From Psychromarinibacter halotolerans (lineage in GTDB: Bacteria; Pseudomonadota; Alphaproteobacteria; Rhodobacterales; Rhodobacteraceae): a stretch of DNA of 64,000 nucleotides. The number at the start of each line of letters is the position of its first letter. Within the stretch, counting starts at the first letter, position 1. A program made the position numbers and the translations under genes. Where the stretch lies: assembly GCF_029168315.1 (NCBI RefSeq), contig NZ_JARGYD010000002.1:434001-498000 (forward strand). The letters run 5' to 3'. This document shows, piece by piece, positions 56,293 to 64,000 of the stretch. Below the pieces are notes generated by a model, which was given only the letters and a program-made list of their open reading frames with translations, was not told the origin of the DNA and did no database searches.

Positions 56293-58812
56293 TTACGCCA
56301 GCGAGCGTTCGACTTCCTCGCGCTCGAAGATCTCGATGACATCGCCCGGGCGAATGTCTTCGTAGTTCTCGAACGCCATGCCGCATTCCTGACCCGACTG
56401 AACCTCGGCGACTTCGTCCTTGAAGCGCTTCAGCGTTTTCAGCGTGCCTTCGTGGATCACCACGTCGTCGCGCAGCAGGCGGACACCGGCAGAGCGGCGC
56501 GCCACACCTTCGGTGACCAGACAGCCAGCGACGTTGCCGACCTTCGAGACCTTGAAGACCTCTTTGATCTGCGCGTAGCCGATGAAGTTCTCGCGGATCT
56601 CGGCGCCCAGCAGGCCAGAGGCCGCTTTCTTCACGTCGTCCACAAGGTCGTAGATCACGCTGTAGTACCGGATCTCGACGCCCTTCTGGTTCGCGGCGTT
56701 CCGCGCCGGTGCGTTCGCACGGACGTTGAAGCCGATAACCGGCGAGCCGGATGCTTCGGCAAGACCCACGTCGGTTTCCGTGATCGCGCCCACACCATAG
56801 TGCAGAACCCGGACCCGGACCTCGTCGTTGCCGATCTTCTCCATCGCCTGAACGATGGCCTCGGCAGAGCCCTGCACGTCGGCCTTCACCAGGATCGGAA
56901 GCTCGGCCACGTTCTGATCTTCCTTGGCTTTCGCCAGAAGCTGATCGAGCGTGGTCGCGGCACCGGCAGCAGCGCGTTTTTCCTTCGCGGCGTCCTCGCG
57001 GTATTCGGCGATCTCGCGGGCCTGCGCCTCGGTCTCGACGACGTTCAGAACGTCGCCCGCCTCGGGCGTGCCGTTAAGGCCAAGTACCTCGACCGGAACC
57101 GACGGACCGGCTTCCTTGACGCGTTCGCCCTTGTCGTTGATCAGCGCGCGCACCTTGCCCCACTGTTCGCCTACGACGAAGATGTCGCCCTGCTTCAGCG
57201 TGCCGTTCTGAACCAGAACGGTGGCGACAGGACCACGGCCCACGTCAAGCTGCGCCTCGATCACGGCACCTTGGGCGGCGCGGTCGGGGTTGGCGTTGAT
57301 CTCAAGGATCTCGGCCTGAAGCGCGATGGCTTCCAGCAGTTCGTCCAGACCCTTGCCGGTGTGCGCGGACACTTCGACGTCCTGCACGTCACCCGACATC
57401 TGTTCGACCACCACTTCGTGCTGAAGCAGATCGGTCCGAACCTTGGTCGGGTTCGCGGCGGGCAGGTCGGTCTTGTTGATCGCGACGATCATCGGAACAC
57501 CAGCCGCTTTCGCGTGGTTGATGGCCTCGATCGTCTGCGGCATGACCGCGTCATCGGCCGCCACGACCAGAACCACGATGTCCGTGACGTCCGCACCGCG
57601 GGCCCGCATCGAGGTAAAGGCAGCGTGGCCCGGCGTGTCGAGGAAGGTCAGCACGGTGCCGGCCTTCGTCTTCACCTGATAGGCGCCGATGTGCTGCGTG
57701 ATGCCGCCGGCTTCGCCACCGGTCACGTTGGTTTCGCGGATCGCGTCCAGCAGCGAGGTTTTGCCGTGGTCGACGTGGCCCATGATCGTGATAACCGGCG
57801 GGCGCGGCTTGAGGTCTTCGGCCTTGTCCTCGACGGTGTCGATCACCTGTTCCACGTCGGCATCCGACACGCGGACGACCTTGTGGCCGAATTCCTCGAC
57901 GATCAATTCCGCCGTGTCGGCGTCGATCGACTGGTTCTGGGTGACCATCATGCCGTTCTGCATCAGGGCCTTCACCACGTCGGCGACGCGTTCGGCCATA
58001 CGGTTGGCCAGCTCCGACACCACGATGGTCTCGGGAACCTGCACGTCACGCACAACCTTTTCGCGGCTGTCGCCACCGCCCATCGCCTTTTGACGCGCAC
58101 GCTCTTGCTTGCGCTTCATCGCGGCGAGCGATTTCTGCCGGCCGCCTTCGCCACCGGACAGCGCCTGATTCAGGGTCAGCTTGCCGGACCGGCGGTTGCC
58201 GTCGTCGCGGCCACGCTTCGCCGGGCGATCGCGGTTTTCAGTCCGCTCGCGGTCGGGTTTGCGGGGGCCGCTGGGGCCCTTCGCGGCACGCGCTTCCTCG
58301 CCCGCGGGATCGGGGGCGGGCGCAGCGGCCTTTTCGGTCTTGGCAGGCTTCGCACGGTCAGCCGCGGCTTTCGCCTTGGCTTCCTCAGCTTCACGCTGGC
58401 GGCGTTCGTCTTCCTCGGCCTTGCGCTTGGCGGCTTCCTCGCGCTCGCGCTCTTCGCGCTCTTTGGCCTCGATTTCGGCACGGCGGCGCTCGCGCTCTTC
58501 AGCGCGCTGCCGCTCGTCTTCTTCACGCTGCTTCGCCTCGTCGGCCTCGCGGGCCTTCGCGGCGGCAAGCGCCTTCATGCGGCGTTCAAGTTCCGCATCC
58601 GAAATACCGGCGGGACGGCGCGAGGGATCGCCCCCGTCCTTGCCGCCACCCGACGATTTGCCTGCGGCACCGGGCTTCGGCACGACAACGCGCTTGCGTT
58701 TCGTTTCCACCACCACGTTCTTGGTCCGTCCGTGGCTGAAGCTCTGCTTCACGTTGCCGGAACGAGGGCCACTACGCAGACCAAGAGGTTTCTTGCCGTC
58801 AGTATCGCTCAT
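56293..58812 (-). CDS. infB: Translation initiation factor IF-2
   Basis: GTPase that positions initiator tRNA on the ribosome. 839 aa. A long charged N-terminal region with a Lys/Arg/Glu/Ala-rich helix (about residues 75-150) precedes the GTPase domain: G1 GHVDHGKTS, G2 region GITQHIG, G3 DTPGHAAF, G4 NKTDLP. C-terminal IF2 domains follow (ADVQGSAEAIVQAM; VARRSAGVRLLRDDVVIHEG). Last gene of rimP-nusA-ylxR/L7Ae-infB, overlapping the preceding gene by 4 bp. Confidence 0.98.
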   Translation of the reverse strand: MSDTDGKKPLGLRSGPRSGNVKQSFSHGRTKNVVVETKRKRVVVPKPGAAGKSSGGGKDGGDPSRRPAGISDAELERRMKALAAAKAREADEAKQREEDERQRAEERERRRAEIEAKEREEREREEAAKRKAEEDERRQREAEEAKAKAAADRAKPAKTEKAAAPAPDPAGEEARAAKGPSGPRKPDRERTENRDRPAKRGRDDGNRRSGKLTLNQALSGGEGGRQKSLAAMKRKQERARQKAMGGGDSREKVVRDVQVPETIVVSELANRMAERVADVVKALMQNGMMVTQNQSIDADTAELIVEEFGHKVVRVSDADVEQVIDTVEDKAEDLKPRPPVITIMGHVDHGKTSLLDAIRETNVTGGEAGGITQHIGAYQVKTKAGTVLTFLDTPGHAAFTSMRARGADVTDIVVLVVAADDAVMPQTIEAINHAKAAGVPMIVAINKTDLPAANPTKVRTDLLQHEVVVEQMSGDVQDVEVSAHTGKGLDELLEAIALQAEILEINANPDRAAQGAVIEAQLDVGRGPVATVLVQNGTLKQGDIFVVGEQWGKVRALINDKGERVKEAGPSVPVEVLGLNGTPEAGDVLNVVETEAQAREIAEYREDAAKEKRAAAGAATTLDQLLAKAKEDQNVAELPILVKADVQGSAEAIVQAMEKIGNDEVRVRVLHYGVGAITETDVGLAEASGSPVIGFNVRANAPARNAANQKGVEIRYYSVIYDLVDDVKKAASGLLGAEIRENFIGYAQIKEVFKVSKVGNVAGCLVTEGVARRSAGVRLLRDDVVIHEGTLKTLKRFKDEVAEVQSGQECGMAFENYEDIRPGDVIEIFEREEVERSLA

Positions 58813-59447
58813 CGCGTCTTCAAATCCTTTCCGGAGGCATCGTTACCCCCGTTCGTCCTGCGCAGGCCAGAGAGCCGCGCGGCTTCCTCTACTACACGTC
58901 TCGTGAGTCCGCCAGTCGCAAGCGCGCCATGTATCACATGTTCGCGCCCGAATGCCAAACCCAATTCCTGCGCCGAAAGCTCGCCCACAAAGGAGTCTTC
59001 GCCATCCGGCGCCTTCAACTTGCTCTTGCCGCGTTCCGATCCGTCGGTCGCCTGGATCAGCACGTGGGCCTCTCCGGTGTCGAGCCAGCTTTTGACCTTC
59101 TCATAGCCCGCTACGGCCCGACCGGCTTTGCGCGCCATCGCGATCAGGTCGATCACCCGCTGGGTGATCTGGCGTTCGACCTCGTCGGCCAGCGAATCCG
59201 GAACGGTAACTGCCTGTCTGGCGGCCCGGGCAAACAGCCGTTTCTTCACGGCTTGATCCAGGGCGGACCTGTCAGACTTTACCCAGATACCTCTTCCGGG
59301 CAGTTTTTCAAGGACATCGGGGACAATTTGTCCGTCGGGTCCCACGACAAAACGGATCAGCCCATATTTGGGCTGACCCTCTCCGGTTACGATGCAGCGC
59401 CGTTCGGGCCCTGCATCCCGGTCTTTCGGTTGGCCACCGCGAGCCAT
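58809..59447 (-). CDS. YlxR (DUF448) / L7Ae-like RNA-binding fusion protein
   Basis: 212-aa protein. The N-terminal DUF448/YlxR domain reads RRCIVTGEGQPKYGLIRFVV through KLPGRGIWVK. The C-terminal L7Ae/L30e-like domain covers IDLIAMARKAGRAVAGYEK and GEAHVLIQATDGS. Both are RNA-binding folds, and the fusion is common in alphaproteobacterial nusA-infB operons. The start at 59447 (MARGGQPKDRDAGPE) is 22 bp after the nusA stop; an in-frame ATG at 59528 would overlap nusA. Confidence 0.9.
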   Translation of the reverse strand: MARGGQPKDRDAGPERRCIVTGEGQPKYGLIRFVVGPDGQIVPDVLEKLPGRGIWVKSDRSALDQAVKKRLFARAARQAVTVPDSLADEVERQITQRVIDLIAMARKAGRAVAGYEKVKSWLDTGEAHVLIQATDGSERGKSKLKAPDGEDSFVGELSAQELGLAFGREHVIHGALATGGLTRRVVEEAARLSGLRRTNGGNDASGKDLKTR

Positions 59448-59469
59448 CCGCGCCACCCGAGGCCTGAGA

Positions 59470-61119
59470 TCAGGCCCCGGCCTCCTGTGCGGTTTCTTCG
59501 CCTTCGGTCTCGCCGTCTTCCTCGGCATCGACGTCCAGCTCTTCCTCGTCGGCTTCCAGTTCGGCGGGGTCGACCCAGCCCAGTTGAATACGCGCGGTCA
59601 TCACCATGTCCTGCGCTTCTTCAAGCGAAACCTCGAATTTTTCGAGAATCCCGTCGTCTTTCTTGCGCTCGCCGTTCTCGGTGGTCCAGCCACCGGCCAG
59701 TTCCCAGTCGGCGCAGGTCGCGAAATCTTCCAGCGTCTTGACGTCGTCCAACGCCAGCGCCTCGACCATCTGCGGGGTCAGGCCCTCGAAGTTCACAAGG
59801 CTGTCCTCGACGCCCAGTTCGCGGGCGTGTTCCAGCGCCTTGCGGTTCTGTTCGTCGATGAAGTCGCGGGCGCGGGCCTGAAGCTCGTTCGCCGTGTCGT
59901 CGTCGACGCCGTCGATGACGGTCAGTTCGTCCAGCTCGACATAGGCGACCTCTTCGAGGTTGGTGAAGCCTTCCGAAACCAGCAGCTGGGCGAAGAACTC
60001 GTCCAGATCCAGCGTATCGACGAACAGCTTGGTCCGTTCCTCGAACTCGGCCTGACGACGGGCGGATTCCTCGGCCTCGGTCATGATGTCGATATCAAGG
60101 TTGGTCAGCTGCGACGCAAGACGCACGTTCTGGCCGCGACGGCCAATGGCCAGCGACAGCTGTTCCTCGGGCACGACGACCTCGATGCGCTCGGCTTCCT
60201 CGTCCAGGACGACCTTGGTCACCTCGGCGGGTTGCAGCGCGTTCACCAGGAAGGTCGGCTGGTCTTCGTTCCACGGGATGATGTCGATCTTCTCGCCCTG
60301 CAGTTCGTTCACCACGGCCTGCACGCGCGAGCCGCGCATACCGACACAGGCGCCGACGGGGTCGATCGAGTTGTCATAGCTGATCACGGCGATCTTCGCG
60401 CGCGACCCCGGGTCACGGGCCACGGCCTTGATCTCGATGATGCCGTCGTAGATCTCGGGCACTTCCATCTTGAACAGCTCGGCCATGAATTCCGGCGCGG
60501 TGCGCGACAGGAAGATCTGCGGCCCGCGCGGTTCGCGGCGGACATCCTTGATGTAGCAGCGGATGCGGTCGTTCGGGCGATAGCTTTCGCGACCGATCTT
60601 CTCGTTCCGGCGCAGGATGGCTTCGCCCCGGCCCACGTCGACGATGACGTTGCCGTATTCCTCGCGCTTGACGATGCCGTTGATGATGGTGCCGGCGCGG
60701 TCCTTGAACTCGTCGTACTGGCGGTCACGCTCGGCTTCGCGGACCTTCTGCAGGATGACCTGCTTGGCCGACTGCGCGGCGATCCGGCCCATTTCCACCG
60801 GCGGAACCTCGTCGGTCAGCATGTCGCCGACCTGCGGGTTTTCCATGTACTGCTTCGCCTGTTCGACGGTCAGCTCGGCCTGGTAGTTTTCCAGTTCCTC
60901 GTCTTCGACGACGGTACGGACGCGGGTGAAGGTCGCCTTGCCGGTCTTCCGGTCAATCGACACGCGGATGTCCATCTCCGAGCCGTAGCGCGACTTGGCG
61001 GCACGGGCGAGAGACTCTTCCATCGCCTCGACCACAAGGCCGGGGTCGATCATCTTCTCGCGCGCGACGGCCTCTGCGGTCTGCAGCAGCTCAAGCTGGT
61101 TGGCGGAAGTAATGGCCAT
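59470..61119 (-). CDS. nusA: Transcription termination/antitermination factor NusA
   Basis: RNA polymerase-associated factor of 549 aa. N-terminal NusA domain (ANQLELLQTAEAVAREKMID), S1 domain (GTIINGIVKREEYGNVIVDV), KH domains (GACVGMRGSRVQAVVNELQG; LSLAIGRRGQNVRLASQLT) and a C-terminal acidic helix-hairpin-helix region. It is 6 bp after rimP. NusA can regulate its own operon, which fits the hairpin seen upstream of rimP. Confidence 0.98.
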   Translation of the reverse strand: MAITSANQLELLQTAEAVAREKMIDPGLVVEAMEESLARAAKSRYGSEMDIRVSIDRKTGKATFTRVRTVVEDEELENYQAELTVEQAKQYMENPQVGDMLTDEVPPVEMGRIAAQSAKQVILQKVREAERDRQYDEFKDRAGTIINGIVKREEYGNVIVDVGRGEAILRRNEKIGRESYRPNDRIRCYIKDVRREPRGPQIFLSRTAPEFMAELFKMEVPEIYDGIIEIKAVARDPGSRAKIAVISYDNSIDPVGACVGMRGSRVQAVVNELQGEKIDIIPWNEDQPTFLVNALQPAEVTKVVLDEEAERIEVVVPEEQLSLAIGRRGQNVRLASQLTNLDIDIMTEAEESARRQAEFEERTKLFVDTLDLDEFFAQLLVSEGFTNLEEVAYVELDELTVIDGVDDDTANELQARARDFIDEQNRKALEHARELGVEDSLVNFEGLTPQMVEALALDDVKTLEDFATCADWELAGGWTTENGERKKDDGILEKFEVSLEEAQDMVMTARIQLGWVDPAELEADEEELDVDAEEDGETEGEETAQEAGA

Positions 61120-61125
61120 GTCTTC

Positions 61126-61710
61126 TTACTCCTCTTCGGACCCGCTATCGGTCTCGATCTCGTCGAATTTGCTTTCGTCCACGATGCCGGCTTCTTTGCG
61201 CTGCTTCAGCATCTCGCGGATCAGGTCGTCTGTCAGAACCAGCTTCGCATCGCTCAGCCAGTCGAATTTCAGCCCGATGGTGACGTCTTCACCGTGTTGT
61301 TCGATGGTGATCAGAACCTCGTCGCCTTCGGTGCCCGCAAGGTTGCCCTTGAAGCGGCGGCGGCCGTCGATCAGTTCGGTGGTCTCGATCCGGGCCTCGT
61401 ACCCTTCCCACTGATCGAAATCCTTAAGCCGGGTCAGCGGCCGGTCGATGCCGGGGCTGGACACTTCCAGCGTATAGTTGTCGTCGATCGGGTCCTCGAC
61501 ATCCAGAACCGCGCTGATCGCGTTCGAGATGTCGGCGCATTCATCCACGTCGATGGCGCCGTCGGGCCGCTGGGCCATGACCTGCACGGTCTTGGTCTGG
61601 CCGCCCATCAGGCGCACGCGCACCAGTTCGAACCCCATCCCCTCGATGATCGGGGTCAGGATCTCGGCCAGGCGGCGGTCGATAGGGGCTTTTGCAACTA
61701 GGTCAGACAT
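61126..61710 (-). CDS. rimP: Ribosome maturation factor RimP
   Basis: Needed for 30S subunit maturation. 194 aa from the ATG at 61710 (MSDLVAKAPIDRRLAEILTP). Family signatures: GFELVRVRLMGG, DVDECADISNAISAVLD, YTLEVSSPGIDRPLT. The in-frame extension to 61881 crosses the terminator-like hairpin and is rejected. First gene of the operon. Confidence 0.96.
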   Translation of the reverse strand: MSDLVAKAPIDRRLAEILTPIIEGMGFELVRVRLMGGQTKTVQVMAQRPDGAIDVDECADISNAISAVLDVEDPIDDNYTLEVSSPGIDRPLTRLKDFDQWEGYEARIETTELIDGRRRFKGNLAGTEGDEVLITIEQHGEDVTIGLKFDWLSDAKLVLTDDLIREMLKQRKEAGIVDESKFDEIETDSGSEEE

Positions 61711-61723
61711 TCGGGGTCCAGAT

Positions 61724-61749
61724 ACGAAAAAACGGGCGCGCGGCCCGTT
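61724..61749 (-). terminator. Terminator-like hairpin between phosphatase gene and rimP
   Basis: On the minus strand AACGGGC (61749-61743), loop, GCCCGTT (61737-61731) and a T-run to 61725. It ends only about 14 nt before the rimP start, so it is either the phosphatase terminator or a leader attenuator of rimP-nusA-infB. Confidence 0.75.
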
Positions 61750-61852
61750 CACACTTGTCCGGTGGAGCTTCGGGGGTGGAGGCCGAAACGCCGCTGTTGA
61801 TGGGCATATACGCAAGGAGGCCCGAGTCTGCAAGGGGGAACGCCGTCCCGCG

Positions 61853-62590
61853 TCACAGCGGGGGCAGCGGAACCCTGCCATCCTCGGTCAGGATACAGAC
61901 GTCGCTGCCCTCGAACACCGCCGCCGTCAACTTGCGGCCATAGCCCGCACCGGTATCCAGATTGACGCGGTTGCGGTGGTTTTCGGGCTCTTGCACGGCG
62001 GTGTGGCCGTGGACGACGGGTTTCGGGTGGTCGCGTTCGTCCCACAGGAAATCGTCGCGAATCCAGATCAGGTCTTCCTTTTCTTGCTTCTCCAGCGGGA
62101 TGCCGGGGCGGATGCCTGCGTGGACACACAGAAAGTGATCCATCTCTGCATACAGCGGAAGCCGATCAAGAAAGCTTACATGTGCCTCGGGCACCGCGAC
62201 GCGGGCACGGGCCTGCACATCGAAGAAATCGTAATCCTCGGGGACATCGACGCCATAGGACGCAAGGGTCTGCGGGCCGCCAAGGTTTGGCTGCAGCCAC
62301 CAGTCTGCCCGGCCGAAACGCGGATCGTCGGCGTCGGGGACGGACAGGAAATCCAGAAACATCTGGTCGTGGTTGCCACGGATCGACTGCCACGGCTGCC
62401 CCGCCGCCATACCGGCAATCAGGTCGTCGATCACCCCGCGCGAATCCGGCCCGCGATCGGTGTGGTCGCCAAGGTGGATCAGCGGCGCATCGGTGTCGCC
62501 GGTGGACACACGGTCGGCCCGGACAAGGGAATGGGCAGCGCGAAGTTTCTCGCGCTGCCCGTGAATGTCACCGATGGCGTAGAACCGCAT
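61853..62590 (-). CDS. Metallophosphoesterase (PPP-type, ApaH/protein-phosphatase-like)
   Basis: 245-aa calcineurin-like phosphoesterase. All metal motifs are present: GDIHGQ (residues 7-12), LGDHTDRG (Asp reading DHTDRG in place of GDYVDRG), RGNHD, and the two late His in VHAG and VHGHT. It could hydrolyse phosphoproteins or diadenosine tetraphosphate; the sequence does not decide. The ATG at 62590 overlaps the serA stop codon, indicating coupling to serine biosynthesis. Confidence 0.9.
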   Translation of the reverse strand: MRFYAIGDIHGQREKLRAAHSLVRADRVSTGDTDAPLIHLGDHTDRGPDSRGVIDDLIAGMAAGQPWQSIRGNHDQMFLDFLSVPDADDPRFGRADWWLQPNLGGPQTLASYGVDVPEDYDFFDVQARARVAVPEAHVSFLDRLPLYAEMDHFLCVHAGIRPGIPLEKQEKEDLIWIRDDFLWDERDHPKPVVHGHTAVQEPENHRNRVNLDTGAGYGRKLTAAVFEGSDVCILTEDGRVPLPPL

Positions 62591-63999
62591 CAGGCCACGT
62601 CGAACTGAAGCGGACGGACCTGCAGGAACAGGCCGGTGTCCTTCAGCTTTTGCAGCACATCGGCGGGCGGCTGATCGTCAAGGTACAGAAGCGCGATGGC
62701 GTCCTTGCCCTGATGCGACCGGCCAAGGGTAAAGTTCGCGATGTTCACCCCGTTGGACCCCAGCGTGCCACCCAGCGTCCCGATGATGCCCGGAACGTCC
62801 TTGTTGGTGGTGTACAGCATGTGCTCGCCCACCTCGGCGTCGATGTTGATGCCCTTGATCTGGATGAAACGCGGCTTGCCGTCGCTGAACACGGTGCCCG
62901 CGATCGAGCGTTCCCGCGTCGGCGTCACCACCGTCAGCTTCATGTAGCCGTCGAAGATGCCCGACTTGGTTTGCGTCGTGGTGGCGATGTCGATGCCGCG
63001 TTCCTTGGCCACGACCGGGGCCGATACCATGTTCGCATCCGGGTTCGTCTGCTTCATGATCCCCGCCAGAACGGCGGTGGTCAGCGCGGCGACGTTCAGT
63101 TCAGCGGCGTTGCCGTCGAACAGGATGTTGATCGCCTCGATCGGTTCGTCGGTCAGTTGCCCGGCGAACCCGCCAAGATGGCTGGCCAGCTTGATCCACG
63201 GGCCCATGACCTTGGCTTCCTCGGCGGTCACCGACGGCATGTTCAGCGCGTTCTCCACGGCGCCGGTCAGCAGATAGTTCGACATCTGCTCGGCCACCTG
63301 CAGCGCCACATTCTCTTGCGCTTCGGTGGTCGACGCGCCGAGGTGCGGGGTGCAGACCACGTTGGGCAGGTTGAACAGCACGTTCTCGGTCGCGGGCTCT
63401 TCCGCGAAGACGTCGAAGGCCGCGCCGGCGACGTGGCCGGATTTCAGCAGCTCGGCAAGGGCTTCCTCGTCGACCAGTCCGCCACGGGCACAGTTGATGA
63501 TGCGCACGCCTTTCTTGGTCTTCTCAAGGTTTTCCTTCGACAGGATCTTGCGGGTCTGGTCGGTCAGCGGAACGTGCAGCGTGATGAAGTCGGACCGCTT
63601 CAGCAGCTCTTCCAGCTCGACCTTCTCGACGCCCATCTTGTCGGCCTTCTCCTGGCCGAGGAAGGGATCGTAGGCGATGACCTTCATCTTCAGGCCACGG
63701 GCGCGGTCGCAGACGATGCCGCCGATGTTGCCGGCGCCGATGACGCCCAGCGTCTTGCCGGTCAGCTCGACGCCCATGAATTTCGACTTCTCCCACTTGC
63801 CGGCGTGGGTCGAGGCGCTGGCCTCGGGGATCTGCCGCGCAACCGCGAACATCATCGCGATGGCATGCTCGGCGGTGGTGATCATGTTGCCAAACGGCGT
63901 GTTCATGACGATCACGCCCTTGCGGGACGCGGCGTCCTTGTCGACGTTGTCGGTGCCGATGCCGGCGCGGCCCACGACCTTCAGGTTGTCGGCGTGTTC
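62590..63999 (-). CDS. serA: D-3-phosphoglycerate dehydrogenase SerA, 5' end cut by window
   Basis: First enzyme of serine synthesis; oxidises 3-phosphoglycerate with NAD. The frame is open to the window edge, so about 60-70 N-terminal residues are missing. Visible: VGRAGIGTDNVD, NAD-binding GVIGAGNIGGIVCDRARGLK, catalytic Arg region NCARGGLVDEEALAELL, PHLGASTTEAQENVALQVAE, the intervening ASB domain, and a C-terminal ACT domain (HMLYTTNKDVPGIIGTLGGT), the long type with about 530 aa. Confidence 0.97.
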   Translation of the reverse strand, partial: EHADNLKVVGRAGIGTDNVDKDAASRKGVIVMNTPFGNMITTAEHAIAMMFAVARQIPEASASTHAGKWEKSKFMGVELTGKTLGVIGAGNIGGIVCDRARGLKMKVIAYDPFLGQEKADKMGVEKVELEELLKRSDFITLHVPLTDQTRKILSKENLEKTKKGVRIINCARGGLVDEEALAELLKSGHVAGAAFDVFAEEPATENVLFNLPNVVCTPHLGASTTEAQENVALQVAEQMSNYLLTGAVENALNMPSVTAEEAKVMGPWIKLASHLGGFAGQLTDEPIEAINILFDGNAAELNVAALTTAVLAGIMKQTNPDANMVSAPVVAKERGIDIATTTQTKSGIFDGYMKLTVVTPTRERSIAGTVFSDGKPRFIQIKGINIDAEVGEHMLYTTNKDVPGIIGTLGGTLGSNGVNIANFTLGRSHQGKDAIALLYLDDQPPADVLQKLKDTGLFLQVRPLQFDVA

Positions 64000-64000
64000 C

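Noticed and set aside
56218..59106. 962-codon plus-strand open frame
   Set aside because: Antisense to infB and the YlxR gene, whose domains are unmistakable; the translated sequence shows no family features.
59392..61701. 769-codon plus-strand open frame
   Set aside because: Antisense shadow of nusA and rimP.
1..64000. tRNA, rRNA, CRISPR, IS or prophage content
   Set aside because: Intergenic gaps are short and I recognised no cloverleaf, repeat-spacer array, transposase or integrase.

Overview
The window looks like a chromosomal segment of a high-GC alphaproteobacterium of the Rhodobacteraceae/Roseobacter group. Three things point there: the alphaproteobacterial flagellar regulators FlaF and FlbT, DUF1217 and MotE-type flagellar proteins, and the combination of dnaK-dnaJ, secA, argJ, a flagellar locus and rimP-nusA-infB. 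I recognise no rRNA, tRNA, CRISPR array, insertion sequence or prophage.

Layout: 0-3.1 kb dnaK (5' end cut) and dnaJ. 3.2-14.1 kb housekeeping genes: a DedA membrane protein, an SDR oxidoreductase, radC (with a CtrA-type TTAA-N7-TTAA box just upstream), a phosphate-binding/OmpA fusion protein, an unknown anchored protein, secA, a parvulin-type isomerase, argJ and mutT. 14.1-16.9 kb is a small regulatory island: a tiny ORF, a LuxR solo, an unknown protein with a PAS-like tail, and an OmpR/CtrA/FtcR-like regulator with a degenerate receiver. 16.9-53.7 kb is an essentially complete flagellar locus: flgABCDEFGHIJKLN, fliEFGHIJKLMNPQR, flhAB, motA, motB, motE, flagellin, flaF and flbT, arranged in many divergent units, with several uncharacterised genes and a divergent sigma-70-like protein interleaved. 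54.3-56.2 kb holds a protein with a tandem ParB/Srx-like domain. 56.3-61.7 kb is the rimP-nusA-ylxR/L7Ae-infB operon, followed by a metallophosphatase and serA (5' end cut).

The most striking signal is not a gene. The 8-mer TGCGAAAA (mostly TGCGAAAAA) occurs 22 times by my hand count, all between 16.9 and 52.4 kb, and I see none in the flanking 16.9 kb and 11.6 kb. About one would be expected by chance on both strands of the window. Copies sit in front of nearly every flagellar transcription unit and almost always read in the direction of the gene they precede or lie in. The same locus encodes two candidate readers: the divergent sigma-like protein (49708-50403) and the degenerate-receiver regulator (16198-16902).

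Functionally, the structural genes supply the MS/C ring, export gate, ATPase complex, rod, P/L rings, hook, hook-filament junction, filament and stator. FlaF/FlbT and FlgN would tune flagellin and junction-protein supply. The DUF882/M15 peptidase may substitute for the missing muramidase domain of the short FlgJ. No chemotaxis genes are present.
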